44,499 nt of DNA from a virus, in IMG/VR virus record IMGVR_UViG_3300005336_000029, positions 1 through 44,499 of that record; one strand, written 5' to 3'. How positions within the stretch are numbered: position 1 is the stretch's first letter; every line of letters begins with the position of its first letter. The notes under the pieces are model-generated. The model searched no databases and was not told the origin of the DNA. It saw only the letters and a list, made by a program, of their open reading frames with translations. Shown here piece by piece: positions 14,228 to 21,846 of this stretch. A program made the translations under genes and the position numbers.

Positions 14228-14414
14228 CCTCCTCCTCCTTCAACAAATCAATCATCCTACTCGCCTCAGCCTTGCTCAGATCGTCCAGGAAGTGAATCTC
14301 CTTGCCCGTCTCGCCGCTCAGCCACGCATTGCGCTGGACGCGATTAAATCCGCGCTTGTCGCAGAGAATTTGCAGGTAGTCCTGCTGCGCGCGCGTGGCT
14401 GGCTCGAAGGGCAT
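14220..14414 (-). CDS. Small helical protein (64 aa)
   Basis: Starts MPFEPATRAQQDYLQIL at ATG 14414. An amphipathic helix, a basic loop and a C-terminal LSKAEASRMIDLLK helix followed by an acidic tail (EEEDE) resemble a short module seen in phage replication proteins. No enzymatic residues. It precedes the helicase directly and may be an accessory factor. Confidence 0.6.
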   Translation of the reverse strand: MPFEPATRAQQDYLQILCDKRGFNRVQRNAWLSGETGKEIHFLDDLSKAEASRMIDLLKEEEDE

Positions 14415-14417
14415 CGG

Positions 14418-14606
14418 TCACTCCGCTACGGCAACCTGCGCGCTGGCCTTCTTCGCCTTCCGCTTCGCCGCTTTAATCGCCCGCTCCGGCGCTTGGCGCT
14501 TGCTCATCACATCCCGCACCAGTTCATACAGCACCGATGCCTTGCCCAGGTCCGCTTCCGAAAAGAAGTTGAGTATCCGGGCGCTGTCGCTCGTTCGTTT
14601 TGGCAT
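14418..14606 (-). CDS. Basic helical protein (62 aa, possibly longer)
   Basis: ATG 14606 has a good GGGAGA site. The C terminus is Lys/Arg/Ala-rich (AIKAAKRKAKKAS), suggesting DNA binding. The same frame stays open upstream and reads naturally (GLSRAEAQQFFEWENAM), so a GTG at 14678 giving 86 residues is possible. No family recognised. Confidence 0.55.
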   Translation of the reverse strand: MPKRTSDSARILNFFSEADLGKASVLYELVRDVMSKRQAPERAIKAAKRKAKKASAQVAVAE

Positions 14607-14778
14607 TGCGTTCTCCCATTCAAAAAATTGCTGAGCCTCAGCCCTACTCAGCCCGTCCCGACCTACCTTAACCTTCACTCTTCGCGCCGGGATTCCTCCC
14701 TGGTTTGAAAGTAGCGGCCCTCCGGGTGATCTATCCATTCCGCTTATTCAACAGGCGGAGGAGTCAGAGGCCGGAGTA

Positions 14779-14871
14779 TTATTCCTTGGCCGCGCTGCTA
14801 AAAAACTGGCGGAGCCGATCATCGCCCGTGCCATGTTGGGTCCAGTTGGAATGGTATAGAGTGACGCCCAA
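14779..14871 (-). CDS. Possible micro-protein (30 aa), in otherwise empty stretch
   Basis: Between 14607 and 14911 no long gene is visible apart from the possible extension of the preceding gene. One frame reads protein-like (TLYHSNWTQHGTGDDRLRQF, ending SSAAKE) with a TTG start at 14871 and GGGAG about eight bases upstream. The frame is open further upstream but lacks another start codon. Weakly supported. Confidence 0.25.
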   Translation of the reverse strand: MGVTLYHSNWTQHGTGDDRLRQFFSSAAKE

Positions 14872-14911
14872 CGGTCGTGGCTCCCGGCCCCATAACTCAA
14901 TAACTCAACCG

Positions 14912-15532
14912 CTACTGCTGGAAATATTTGCTCACGCGAAACTGCGCCCGCGCCGTCTCGCCGGTCTGCTTGTCCTCCGCGTAGGGTGAGTGGCCGAGTT
15001 CAGGATGCTGCGGGTCGATCAGAGGGAAGTTGTGCATCCCCTTCTTCACCGTCTTGTACTTCCCGTCCTGATCTTTGATCTGCGCCTCCCACTTCCCGCT
15101 GATGCTGCAAATCGGTTCAGATGCGAATACCCCCAGAGCGTGGTCGCGGAGCTGATCCAGGCTCATCCGCCCGGTTGCGGGCTGGCCTACTGCGCGAAGG
15201 ATCGCATGTAGCAAGCTCGTCCCGCTGCTTTGCATGATAATCGAGGTGGCGTTGTCGAATAGCGGCGCGCCGTCCCAGGGCTGGTCTGGATCAATAATGC
15301 GTAGTTCCAGGGCGAAGTTGAGGAACAGCGGGCCAGTTGGCTGACCGTTCTCCCCTTTGCGGCGCTGGCGCTTCGCAACCACCCCGCGTTCGCCGAGGAG
15401 TATCTTCACCTGGTAATCCCGGTCGTCCGGGGGCGGCGGCGGCATCTCGAAGAAATCTGCTTCTGGATCTGCTTCCACCATCTCCTGCTGGAGCAGTGGA
15501 TCGTTTATGTCGATTACATCCGGGTCTGGCAT
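14912..15532 (-). CDS. Putative ssDNA-binding protein
   Basis: 206 residues from ATG 15532 behind AAAGGAG. An acidic N terminus (about 1-38, with a PPPPPDD run) is followed by a beta-rich domain (DYQVKILLGERGVVAK; LFLNFALELRIID) and a C-terminal part with a conserved-looking KGMHNFPL. Overall layout and position beside a RecA-like ATPase and a Cas4-like nuclease suggest a phage ssDNA-binding protein. No diagnostic motif allows certainty. Confidence 0.45.
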   Translation of the reverse strand: MPDPDVIDINDPLLQQEMVEADPEADFFEMPPPPPDDRDYQVKILLGERGVVAKRQRRKGENGQPTGPLFLNFALELRIIDPDQPWDGAPLFDNATSIIMQSSGTSLLHAILRAVGQPATGRMSLDQLRDHALGVFASEPICSISGKWEAQIKDQDGKYKTVKKGMHNFPLIDPQHPELGHSPYAEDKQTGETARAQFRVSKYFQQ

Positions 15533-15538
15533 GGCTCT

Positions 15539-15763
15539 CTATTCTCCTTTGTTATTTTGTTCAGTTGACTGTTTCAATCCGTTGGACATTCGCACAATGG
15601 ACTCAATCCGTTCCAAGCCCCACACGGAGAGTCCAAGTCTGCGGCTTACATCGTTTAGCTGTTCTTCAGTTACACCCGCGTCGAGAAAAGCGCGCACGGT
15701 GGTTTCCACACCTTCTATGAAACCGCGATTCCACTGCCCAGTTGATGGTATTGGTGGGATCAT
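15539..15763 (-). CDS. Small hypothetical protein (74 aa)
   Basis: ATG 15763 overlaps the stop of the RecA-like gene (ATGA). A helical protein with a GVTEEQLNDVSRRLGLSVWG segment that could form a helix-turn-helix-like pair, and a polar C terminus. Unknown function; context suggests a recombination/replication accessory. Confidence 0.6.
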   Translation of the reverse strand: MIPPIPSTGQWNRGFIEGVETTVRAFLDAGVTEEQLNDVSRRLGLSVWGLERIESIVRMSNGLKQSTEQNNKGE

Positions 15764-17034
15764 TTGGGCTCCTCGCTAGTGGTTGAAACTGGTACTGCGT
15801 TGATGTCTGGCAGCTCAACAGGCACCGGAGCGCCAGTCACGTGCTCGATAGACTTGGTGAGCTGATCTGCTAACGACGGCTGCGGGACGGGCGGAGACAT
15901 CGCGGGCCTGCCCATCACCGCTCCGGGTCTGCGAATCGGCTGACCTGCCGCTGGTGGTCTATACGGGCGTACTGGCGGCTTGGTCTGGCTCGTCTGCGCT
16001 GCTTGCGTAATCGGAACTGGTGCCGGGCTGGAGATCGGGGCGCTAGCTGACACCTCCCCCGAGGTCTTAGCGCCCTGATAAACCTCCGTGCCCGGCGTGA
16101 GGGACAGCTTGGACCGCCGCTTCCCGATCTCATGATGGAACGCTACATACTGCTCGATCCCGCTGGCCAGGGTGAGCGGAATGTAGCCGTCCGGGAACAA
16201 TCGCTGCCACTCCGCAACCTGATCCACTGGTATTTTTATGCCAGCGGGCCACATATTCGTCCGCATGTAGGCGTCGGCGTGCGGCTCGAAATAGGCGCGG
16301 CGGTCTACTGTGCGGGTGGTCTTGTGCGTCCTCGCATCCGTGGCGACCACCTCCGCTGCCACAGTGTGGAACGTATTCCCCACCACGCGCGGGACGCGCA
16401 TGACGGCGGCCTTGCCCACCACGCCAGGGCCGAGTCTGGTCTGCCCGGTGGCTTCGTCCTCCCCCGCATATTCGTGGCCCGTCCACCAGATCCATTTGAC
16501 GGGGAGCATACTGAACGTGGGAATCAGGTCCATCGTCACAAAGTCCTGCACCTGCTGGTAGTGAGCGCGAGCGGACTTGGCGAAGGTGATCTGCTCTACT
16601 CCGTCGCCAGTGTCCACGGCGTCGGTGAACTTCCCCACCACGTCCTCGCCAATCGCGCGGCCTTTGCGAATATGGTCCTCATGGCAGAGTTCAGCGATAG
16701 TGGTGGTGCCTTCGATCAGGTACGCACCTATTTTGGACATCCGATCCGCGCTGGTAGGGAGCATCCGCAGCCGCCCGTTCACCGAGGAGGGCCAGAACCC
16801 TTGGGACAGCTTGGTCAGCACGCCGAATGGATTAGGTAGGGCCTTGATCGCGAATACGTCGATCACTCCCGCTTCCTGTAGATCCTTCACCGTGTCGTAC
16901 TCGTTGTCGGCGGTTATCATGCGCGATGTCAAGCCAAACGTCTCGTATAGATAGCGCGCGATCCGGCCTAGGTTGGTGGTCTTGGTGGTGTTGATCGCGC
17001 CGTAGATGAGTCCGCAACTGGCTGTAGTAATCAT
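15760..17034 (-). CDS. RecA-like/Sak4-like ATPase with altered P-loop
   Basis: 424 residues from ATG 17034, which overlaps the upstream stop (ATGA); the ATG at 17043 is rejected. The N terminus reads GLIYGAINTTKTT, matching a P-loop but with Thr where GxxxxGKT has its last Gly. A strand with acidic residues (YLIEGTTT) and the WTGHEYAGEDEATGQ...GPGVVGKA region resemble the RecA-fold ATPases of the Sak4 type used for phage strand annealing. The last 120 residues are a Pro/Ala/Gln linker and an acidic tail. Neighbouring nuclease and ssDNA-binding candidate support a recombination role. Confidence 0.55.
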   Translation of the reverse strand: MITTASCGLIYGAINTTKTTNLGRIARYLYETFGLTSRMITADNEYDTVKDLQEAGVIDVFAIKALPNPFGVLTKLSQGFWPSSVNGRLRMLPTSADRMSKIGAYLIEGTTTIAELCHEDHIRKGRAIGEDVVGKFTDAVDTGDGVEQITFAKSARAHYQQVQDFVTMDLIPTFSMLPVKWIWWTGHEYAGEDEATGQTRLGPGVVGKAAVMRVPRVVGNTFHTVAAEVVATDARTHKTTRTVDRRAYFEPHADAYMRTNMWPAGIKIPVDQVAEWQRLFPDGYIPLTLASGIEQYVAFHHEIGKRRSKLSLTPGTEVYQGAKTSGEVSASAPISSPAPVPITQAAQTSQTKPPVRPYRPPAAGQPIRRPGAVMGRPAMSPPVPQPSLADQLTKSIEHVTGAPVPVELPDINAVPVSTTSEEPK

Positions 17035-17324
17035 TCTCCACAATCCTTTTTGAGGGTATCGACCATTTTAAGAGCCTTGGTCATCGAGCCAAAATAAATC
17101 TCGCGTTTGATAGCACCGTACTTGCGAGAGTATTCACGCTCCAGCTTATCGTTATTGCGTTGTTTTTCCTTATCGTAGCGATGAATCACACGACGCGCGG
17201 CAAGCACAGCGCGCGGTACGTGGTCATCATCATCGTTATTGCGCTGTTTTTTGTACTTCCATTGACTGCACGAGGACAATTCACTCAGCACAAAACGTTG
17301 TCGATCTTTGCTCAACTGATCCAT
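17031..17324 (-). CDS. Charged hypothetical protein (97 aa)
   Basis: ATG 17324 follows the upstream stop directly (TAAATG). Highly charged, Lys/Arg/Asp-rich and helical, with two RNND motifs (KKQRNNDDDD and KEKQRNNDKLE) about 20 residues apart, an apparent internal duplication. No family recognised. Confidence 0.55.
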   Translation of the reverse strand: MDQLSKDRQRFVLSELSSCSQWKYKKQRNNDDDDHVPRAVLAARRVIHRYDKEKQRNNDKLEREYSRKYGAIKREIYFGSMTKALKMVDTLKKDCGE

Positions 17325-18674
17325 TTAGGTGTCATCTCCCATTAGCATCTGTTCTCCCGGATGGTGCGCTTCGCGGATCTGGTAGAGCGTAGCCGGATTT
17401 TCCAGATCGTCCTCGCCACCCCAGCACAGTTCCCAGAACTGGCACTGCGTAGGGTAATTGCAGGAGTGGGTGAACTGAGGGAATAGCGTGTCCAGCATCG
17501 TGTCTCGATCCTCCGCTATCGTATCGTCCGCTAGCGTCTCGACGTAGCTGGCAATGGCGATCTCCTGAGCTTCCATCTGCCTCAGCCACGCTTGCTTCTG
17601 CGCTGGCGACCTCGGCTCCGGCATCGGACTGATGAACTGTTTAGCCAGCGCGTCCCCAGCTTCCGGCTGCACCACTCCCTCATCGAGCATCTGGACCCAC
17701 TCAGCGACCGGCATCACGTCGGGGATGAAACAGTGCTTCCACCCCTTCCCGAGTCGGTGCTGGACTGGCCGCCCCCAGTCGTTCACCTGGTCAGCATCCG
17801 TCCAGGAGTAGGTCCAGGCGAATTGCGGAGTGGGGCCAGCGGCGGACATCCAGGCGTGGACGAATGGGCTGGACTGAATATAGCGTCCGCTGTCCTCTGG
17901 ATACTCCTTGCGCTTCCCTTTGAGCAAGTGGACCATTTTGGACCCTAGCACCGGCTCTCCTACTCGCAGCTCGACCGCGTAGGCTTCTGACAGGCCTTGC
18001 ATATCTGTCTTCGCCTCGCGGGCCTTGCGCCGGTCCCAGGACGCAGCGGTTTTCCAGCTGAGGACATAGAGATCCCCTGTCGACATAGCGCCAGTATTAG
18101 CTGCGTCGTATGGCGGCACTCCCACAACGCCCGCATAAGGCCGCGCAGCCCGCTCGCGCAGCAGCCCATCGCACCGCGCCTCCATGACCAGACAAATCCG
18201 CGCGTCCTCGTACAGCACGAACCACTCCTCGCGCTCCACGTCCACGATCTCGTACTCCTCTTTGATTTGTGGAATAATCCGGCGCTCGGCTAGGTGAGCA
18301 AACGCGTGGACCAGGGCGATCTGTTCAGCGGCGACCTGCGACTGATCCTCCGTCTTCTCCAGCTCCAGCCCGCGCGCGCTGCATTCCGCTTGGTATAGAT
18401 CGGTTGCGAGGCCAGCGGCGTCGGCGGCGGAGCGGCCCTTCAGCAGCTCGGCCAGCGCGATGTGCGTGTAGCCGCCAGTTGCGAGCGGCGCGTATAGCTT
18501 CGTCCGCGTGATCCCCGACCCCTCGTAGTGATATCCATAGAACCTTCTCCGTGGACAACGCTGGTGTGCGATCGCGGCGCTGCGGCTAGTCGTGTAGACC
18601 CGTTTACCCGCAGCTTGTTTCTCCCGGACGAAATCGGCTAGCGAAGCTCCTGCGGGGAGTGATTGTGGTGTCAT
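17325..18674 (-). CDS. PD-(D/E)XK nuclease, Cas4/RecB-like, with Fe-S cysteines
   Basis: 449 residues from ATG 18674 (ATGA overlap with the upstream stop). One cysteine near the N terminus (RCPRRRFY, Cys40) and three near the C terminus (HSCNYPTQCQFWELC) give the four-cysteine pattern of Cas4/AddB Fe-S nucleases. The core has EARCDGLL (motif II Asp), a lysine in VLSWKTAA and a QGLSEAY motif. The residue two before the lysine is Ser, where Asp/Glu is usual, so activity is uncertain. Such nucleases process DNA ends during phage recombination; the RecA-like ATPase next door agrees. Confidence 0.75.
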   Translation of the reverse strand: MTPQSLPAGASLADFVREKQAAGKRVYTTSRSAAIAHQRCPRRRFYGYHYEGSGITRTKLYAPLATGGYTHIALAELLKGRSAADAAGLATDLYQAECSARGLELEKTEDQSQVAAEQIALVHAFAHLAERRIIPQIKEEYEIVDVEREEWFVLYEDARICLVMEARCDGLLRERAARPYAGVVGVPPYDAANTGAMSTGDLYVLSWKTAASWDRRKAREAKTDMQGLSEAYAVELRVGEPVLGSKMVHLLKGKRKEYPEDSGRYIQSSPFVHAWMSAAGPTPQFAWTYSWTDADQVNDWGRPVQHRLGKGWKHCFIPDVMPVAEWVQMLDEGVVQPEAGDALAKQFISPMPEPRSPAQKQAWLRQMEAQEIAIASYVETLADDTIAEDRDTMLDTLFPQFTHSCNYPTQCQFWELCWGGEDDLENPATLYQIREAHHPGEQMLMGDDT

Positions 18675-18976
18675 TTGCCTATCCAATCAAACTTGCGGCC
18701 ATACCGCGCGGCCCACTTTTCAGCATTGGCCACAGATCCCCATGCGGGCATAGGCATTTTGTTGTAAAACCAAGCCACAATCTCGCGCATTGAGGCAAGG
18801 TTGGAGTCGTCAGCGCACCTGAAGGATTCCTTCAAGTCATTGGCGATCACGGACGACAAGAATGAGCCGGGCTGGATACCAGCTTCCAACCACCTCTGCA
18901 CACCGCCGCGCAATGGCTCACGTAGACCGTCGAAATAATTTGCTGGCAGGCCGGGCAAGCCTGATTGACTGACCAT
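18671..18976 (-). CDS. Conserved phage hypothetical protein (101 aa)
   Basis: ATG 18976 with a purine-rich AGAGAGGA site. Pattern GIQPGSFLSSVIANDLKES, then ASMREIVAWFYNKMP and AWGSVANAEKWA, is a form I recognise from many phage genomes, without known function. It is the first gene after a minus-strand promoter and heads the recombination operon. Confidence 0.7.
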   Translation of the reverse strand: MVSQSGLPGLPANYFDGLREPLRGGVQRWLEAGIQPGSFLSSVIANDLKESFRCADDSNLASMREIVAWFYNKMPMPAWGSVANAEKWAARYGRKFDWIGK

Positions 18977-19001
18977 CGTAGTATCCTCTCTTGCGGTTCT
19001 G

Positions 19002-19031
19002 ATTTTATCCGATATGTATAGGCTGTGTCAA
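19002..19031 (-). promoter_or_regulatory. Sigma70-like promoter, minus strand
   Basis: On the minus strand TTGACA (19031-19026), an 18-base spacer, and TAAAAT (19007-19002), followed 25 bases later by the start of the gene at 18976. It would drive the recombination/replication genes to the left. It overlaps no coding sequence, as the gene to the right ends at 19035. Confidence 0.65.
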
Positions 19032-19034
19032 GGA

Positions 19035-19682
19035 TTATTTTGACAAACTTTGAATCGCGCGGAACGCTCCATCTTCTGTCTTGTCAATTTCTCCCGCAGC
19101 GGCCATTGCGTTCAGCCAGAACTCCAGATCCCCGCCGTTCTCCTCAGTCATCTCACCGAGCGTTACTGTTTTGTCTGGATGCCAGAGCTTTTGATTCAAG
19201 CAACGAATAGCGACACCGGCGATGAAATCTCGCGGCAGTCCAGTGAGCACTTCAATCTGACTCGGCTTCTGCGTCCACATACCGGAGACGAGTACTAGGG
19301 CTGCGTTCACTAGCTCCGGCTTCACACCAAACCACTTCGCGTTCTCGTGGATAGTATCAGCCAGATCCGAGTATGCGCCGTGCCTGCCTGAGTGCTCCCA
19401 CGTCAAACCACAAGGACATCGCCGTTTTTGTTTCGGCTTATCAGGCTGCTTTTTGTGCTTTGCAACCTTTTTCTCGGTCGCGACGATTGCTGAGTCGAGC
19501 AATGGTGACTTTGCTGCTGGCTTCTCTTTCAGTAGCGGTGGTGATAGTTGTTCCTTGAACTTTAACTCAGCGGCAGGAATCGGCGTCAGCATCTCCCATC
19601 CACGCGGGCGCTCTCGCTCAGGAACCAGCCATTTGCCGTCCTTCATGAGCACGCGGCCTAGTACGGCGGAGTCAACAGGCAT
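19035..19682 (-). CDS. Putative DNA-binding protein (215 aa)
   Basis: Starts MPVDSAVLGRVLMKDG at ATG 19682. Residues about 70-90 are a Lys-rich linker leading to an RCPCGLTW knuckle. The C-terminal domain (about 125-190) looks helical with a helix-turn-helix-like EVLTGLPRDFIAGVAIRCLN. It could be a regulator or replication accessory. No named family. Confidence 0.5.
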   Translation of the reverse strand: MPVDSAVLGRVLMKDGKWLVPERERPRGWEMLTPIPAAELKFKEQLSPPLLKEKPAAKSPLLDSAIVATEKKVAKHKKQPDKPKQKRRCPCGLTWEHSGRHGAYSDLADTIHENAKWFGVKPELVNAALVLVSGMWTQKPSQIEVLTGLPRDFIAGVAIRCLNQKLWHPDKTVTLGEMTEENGGDLEFWLNAMAAAGEIDKTEDGAFRAIQSLSK

Positions 19683-19715
19683 AGGTTATTTTGATGGTTG
19701 CTGCACTTTTTTGCG

Positions 19716-19990
19716 TCACAAGGAACACGCTCGGCACAGATCCGCATCAGGGTTCTTCGGAGTTCTGTGAAGAGGACGCCCGCGTTCAAACTCAGCGGCA
19801 AGCTCATACAATCCGACCGGCCAGGTATCTCTACCAGGCGACCTGAAAGTATGGCCGATACGCCGCTCCTGTTCAGCCGCAGCAAAGTATCGTTCAGGGT
19901 AGTCATACCAGAAGTCCCGCCACTCGCTGATGCGTTGGTGATAGCACTTCCCGCAATCCGTTCGCTTACGTGTTTAGTCTCCGATGTCAT
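19716..19990 (-). pseudogene. Zinc-binding protein interrupted by a one-base frame change
   Basis: Translation from ATG 19990 (ATGA overlap with the upstream gene) gives MTSETK, then a poor-quality frame that runs to 19658. In the -1 frame, immediately after, lies a convincing protein with DCGKCYHQR, SEWRDFWYDYPERYF and a C-terminal LCRACSL, ending at 19716. One extra A in the AAA run (complement of TTT at 19973-19975) would restore a 91-residue zinc-ribbon protein. No start codon exists in the good frame. This is a recent mutation, an assembly indel, or less likely a programmed frameshift. Confidence 0.6.
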
Positions 19991-20277
19991 CGCTGTACTC
20001 TCTTCGCAAACAGCCGCTCCACCCGCTCCACCTGATCGCGCTCGTACTCGGTCAGGGTCTCCTTGAATCGTCTCCAGCGCAGATTCGCCAGCGCCAGGTC
20101 GTGGGCTGCACGTGAGCGGTCGTAGAGGAAATCAGCCAGCGGATAGGACTCGACCTTGCGGACTGGCGGTAGTTGCGGGAGCCGTGGATGCAGAATCTGG
20201 CACAAGCTTACCTCGGGCACGCAGGTAGTCCGGTTCGGATGAGGTTTGAACAGCGGATTCTTGCCGCGCTTACCCAT
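19987..20277 (-). CDS. Hypothetical basic protein (96 aa)
   Basis: ATG 20277 sits directly behind GGAGGAG; the longer frame upstream is a shadow. The N terminus is basic and Pro-rich, with two Cys (TTCVPEVSLCQ). The C terminus is a charged helix (ANLRWRRFKETLTEYERDQV). Its stop overlaps the next ATG. Unknown function. Confidence 0.6.
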   Translation of the reverse strand: MGKRGKNPLFKPHPNRTTCVPEVSLCQILHPRLPQLPPVRKVESYPLADFLYDRSRAAHDLALANLRWRRFKETLTEYERDQVERVERLFAKRVQR

Positions 20278-20353
20278 TTCTCCTCCGTCGCAGCCATCGG
20301 TCAATGAGCTTCGCGCCGTAGGACTCAGTTGCAATCCGCGCGATCTGTATCAT
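20270..20353 (-). CDS. Arginine-rich micro-protein (27 aa)
   Basis: ATG 20353 overlaps the stop of the glycosyltransferase gene (ATGA), and its own stop overlaps the next gene's start by eight bases. Sequence IARIATESYGAKLIDRWLRR is an amphipathic helix ending in an Arg cluster. Evidence is the coupling on both sides. Could be a membrane- or nucleic-acid-binding peptide (inference). Confidence 0.5.
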   Translation of the reverse strand: MIQIARIATESYGAKLIDRWLRRRRNG

Positions 20354-21042
20354 AACGGAAATCCCTCCGCTTTTCGTCTTGCGAATATCTTATCTCCTAA
20401 TTCAAACGCCTCAGGCCTCTGGTGCCGATGGTCCAGCGCGTCGTCCGGCCTCAGCGCGTAGCTAGGATGCAGGTGCGGGAACACGAGCCGCGTTGCGTTG
20501 ATAACCACACCGTCCCGGAACGCGATGGCCGTGAACTCGTCATCCGCTCTCATGCCATCGTACTCCGGCCAGAAGAACCGGCTCCCTATTCTCTCGTAAT
20601 AAGCGCGGGTGAGGAACGAATGGTACAGAAAGTGTCTCTGGGCCTTCTCGCCATAATCCACGTCCAGCACGTACTCGCCATCGAAGTCTGGGATCAGATC
20701 AGAAATCGCGGCGTCCCAGTCCCACGGTGGAAACAGATCGTCCGCAACTGAAATCAGGAACCGGCCCGTGGACGCAGCGGCAGCGGCGTTCCAGCCATCC
20801 ACCGCGCATCGCCTCCCTTCATTGACCACCAGTCTCAGGCGGGGCGTGAAGATAACCGGATGCTTGGCGTGAGGCACGTAGTCTGCCAAGCCGGATTGGA
20901 AGTCCGCTCGATCCACCGCGAGCACGTATTCGATCTGCTCAGGCCTCGCGGCGCGGCGCGTCCAGGTTTCGTAGGCAGCAGTCCAGCCGAAGGGCAGGCG
21001 CGCGGTGGCGTGGCAGAGACTAAATAGTGGAGTAGTGGGCAT
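20350..21042 (-). CDS. Glycosyltransferase family 2-like protein (GT-A fold)
   Basis: 230 residues from ATG 21042 (TGATG overlap with the upstream micro-gene). The N terminus (LFSLCHATARLPFGWTAAYE), EYVLAVDRAD, GWNAAAAASTGRFLISVADD and a following DWDAAI resemble GT-A enzymes; the VADDLFPP segment would be the metal-binding DxD-like site. Phage GT-A enzymes may modify DNA bases, virion proteins or host surface sugars; the target is not visible. The catalytic end is less clear. Confidence 0.65.
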   Translation of the reverse strand: MPTTPLFSLCHATARLPFGWTAAYETWTRRAARPEQIEYVLAVDRADFQSGLADYVPHAKHPVIFTPRLRLVVNEGRRCAVDGWNAAAAASTGRFLISVADDLFPPWDWDAAISDLIPDFDGEYVLDVDYGEKAQRHFLYHSFLTRAYYERIGSRFFWPEYDGMRADDEFTAIAFRDGVVINATRLVFPHLHPSYALRPDDALDHRHQRPEAFELGDKIFARRKAEGFPL

Positions 21043-21107
21043 CAGCGCGAACCAATCACAATCAGCATCAAAACCGCCCATATCACTACGATCAGGATTA
21101 TCTGCAT
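21042..21107 (-). CDS. Single-helix membrane micro-protein (21 aa)
   Basis: ATG 21107 with GAGGG nine to ten bases upstream. The product MQIILIVVIWAVLMLIVIGS is nearly all hydrophobic and would span the membrane once. It overlaps the preceding gene by ten bases and the following gene by TGATG. Very short, but hydrophobicity and coupling both support it. Confidence 0.5.
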   Translation of the reverse strand: MQIILIVVIWAVLMLIVIGSR

Positions 21108-21544
21108 GACTGCTGGCCCTCGATCTCGGCGAGCAGCTGCTCGGCCTTGTCCAGGCTGATCCTCATACCGCCAGCGAGATCCCGCCACGTGCCCGCTTTT
21201 TGATGGTCCGGGATCTCCGGCAACCACAGTTCTAAGCACGCGATTGTCTCTCGTATGAACTCCGCCATCCTCGGCGCTGCTGCGATAAGACGCGCGTTGG
21301 CCGCGGTTTGTTTGGCGGCTGCGTCGATCAACTTACGGCGCAGGTCGTATCCCTGCATCCAGCGATCCGCCAGCAATCGCGCCTTGGCTTTACCGTAGCC
21401 CTGAGCTATGGCAAAGTCGATCAGGAGCTGGTACGCATATCCGCGCGGGACCATTGTTCTGCCATAATTGACCAGCTCACTCATGTATTCCGGTGCGGTG
21501 TGCTTGTTGTACGATACGTTTAGGTCTGACATTGACTCGGGCAT
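21098..21544 (-). CDS. Hypothetical helical protein (148 aa)
   Basis: ATG 21544 (AGAGGG four bases upstream) is preferred over the TTG at 21562. Mostly helical, with KQTAANARLIAAAPRMAEFI, a repeat-type segment common in small phage proteins, and a Leu/Glu C-terminal helix. It is preceded by a roughly 80-base AT-rich leader. No function recognised. Confidence 0.6.
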   Translation of the reverse strand: MPESMSDLNVSYNKHTAPEYMSELVNYGRTMVPRGYAYQLLIDFAIAQGYGKAKARLLADRWMQGYDLRRKLIDAAAKQTAANARLIAAAPRMAEFIRETIACLELWLPEIPDHQKAGTWRDLAGGMRISLDKAEQLLAEIEGQQSCR

Positions 21545-21623
21545 TTTGCCCTCTCTTCTCAACTAAACTCATCTTATTTACTCAATACTATACGGTGCTG
21601 CTGAGCAAATAAGCCGTCTTGTA

Positions 21624-21707
21624 TTACCTGTGATTGTAACTCCACAGTAGCAAACACAGGCATGTTACGAATAGACACAATCCGCAAATACACAGATATA
21701 GCACCAC
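21624..21707 (-). CDS. Possible Cys-rich membrane micro-protein (27 aa)
   Basis: GTG 21707 overlaps the preceding micro-ORF stop (TAGTG) and has GGGGGA just upstream. The product (VLYLCICGLCLFVTCLCLLL...) is an almost continuous hydrophobic helix with five Cys, ending WSYNHR. Strong membrane character is unlikely by chance. Unproven because of size. Confidence 0.4.
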   Translation of the reverse strand: MVLYLCICGLCLFVTCLCLLLWSYNHR

Positions 21708-21775
21708 TAATCCCCCGGTATTTCTATCACCGGAGCTAATCTTTCCTCTCTCCGATCCGGCACTACAATAGCCAT
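21707..21775 (-). CDS. Possible micro-protein (22 aa)
   Basis: ATG 21775 behind AGGAG with short spacing. The product, MAIVVPDRREERLAPVIEIP plus GD, is linked to the next micro-ORF by TAGTG. Low support on its own. Confidence 0.25.
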   Translation of the reverse strand: MAIVVPDRREERLAPVIEIPGD

Positions 21776-21825
21776 TTCTCCTGCCACCATTCAAAATGAC
21801 ATTCCTGGCATAGATAGTGCGTCAT
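21763..21825 (-). CDS. Possible zinc-knuckle micro-protein (20 aa)
   Basis: ATG 21825. Product MTHYLCQECHFEWWQEKWLL has a CxxCH knuckle and overlaps the following micro-ORF. No good ribosome-binding site. This and the two neighbouring micro-ORFs are the only candidates in the 300-base gap between 21545 and 21846. Confidence 0.25.
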   Translation of the reverse strand: MTHYLCQECHFEWWQEKWLL

Positions 21826-21846
21826 CAAGACAGTTTCGAATAGCAA

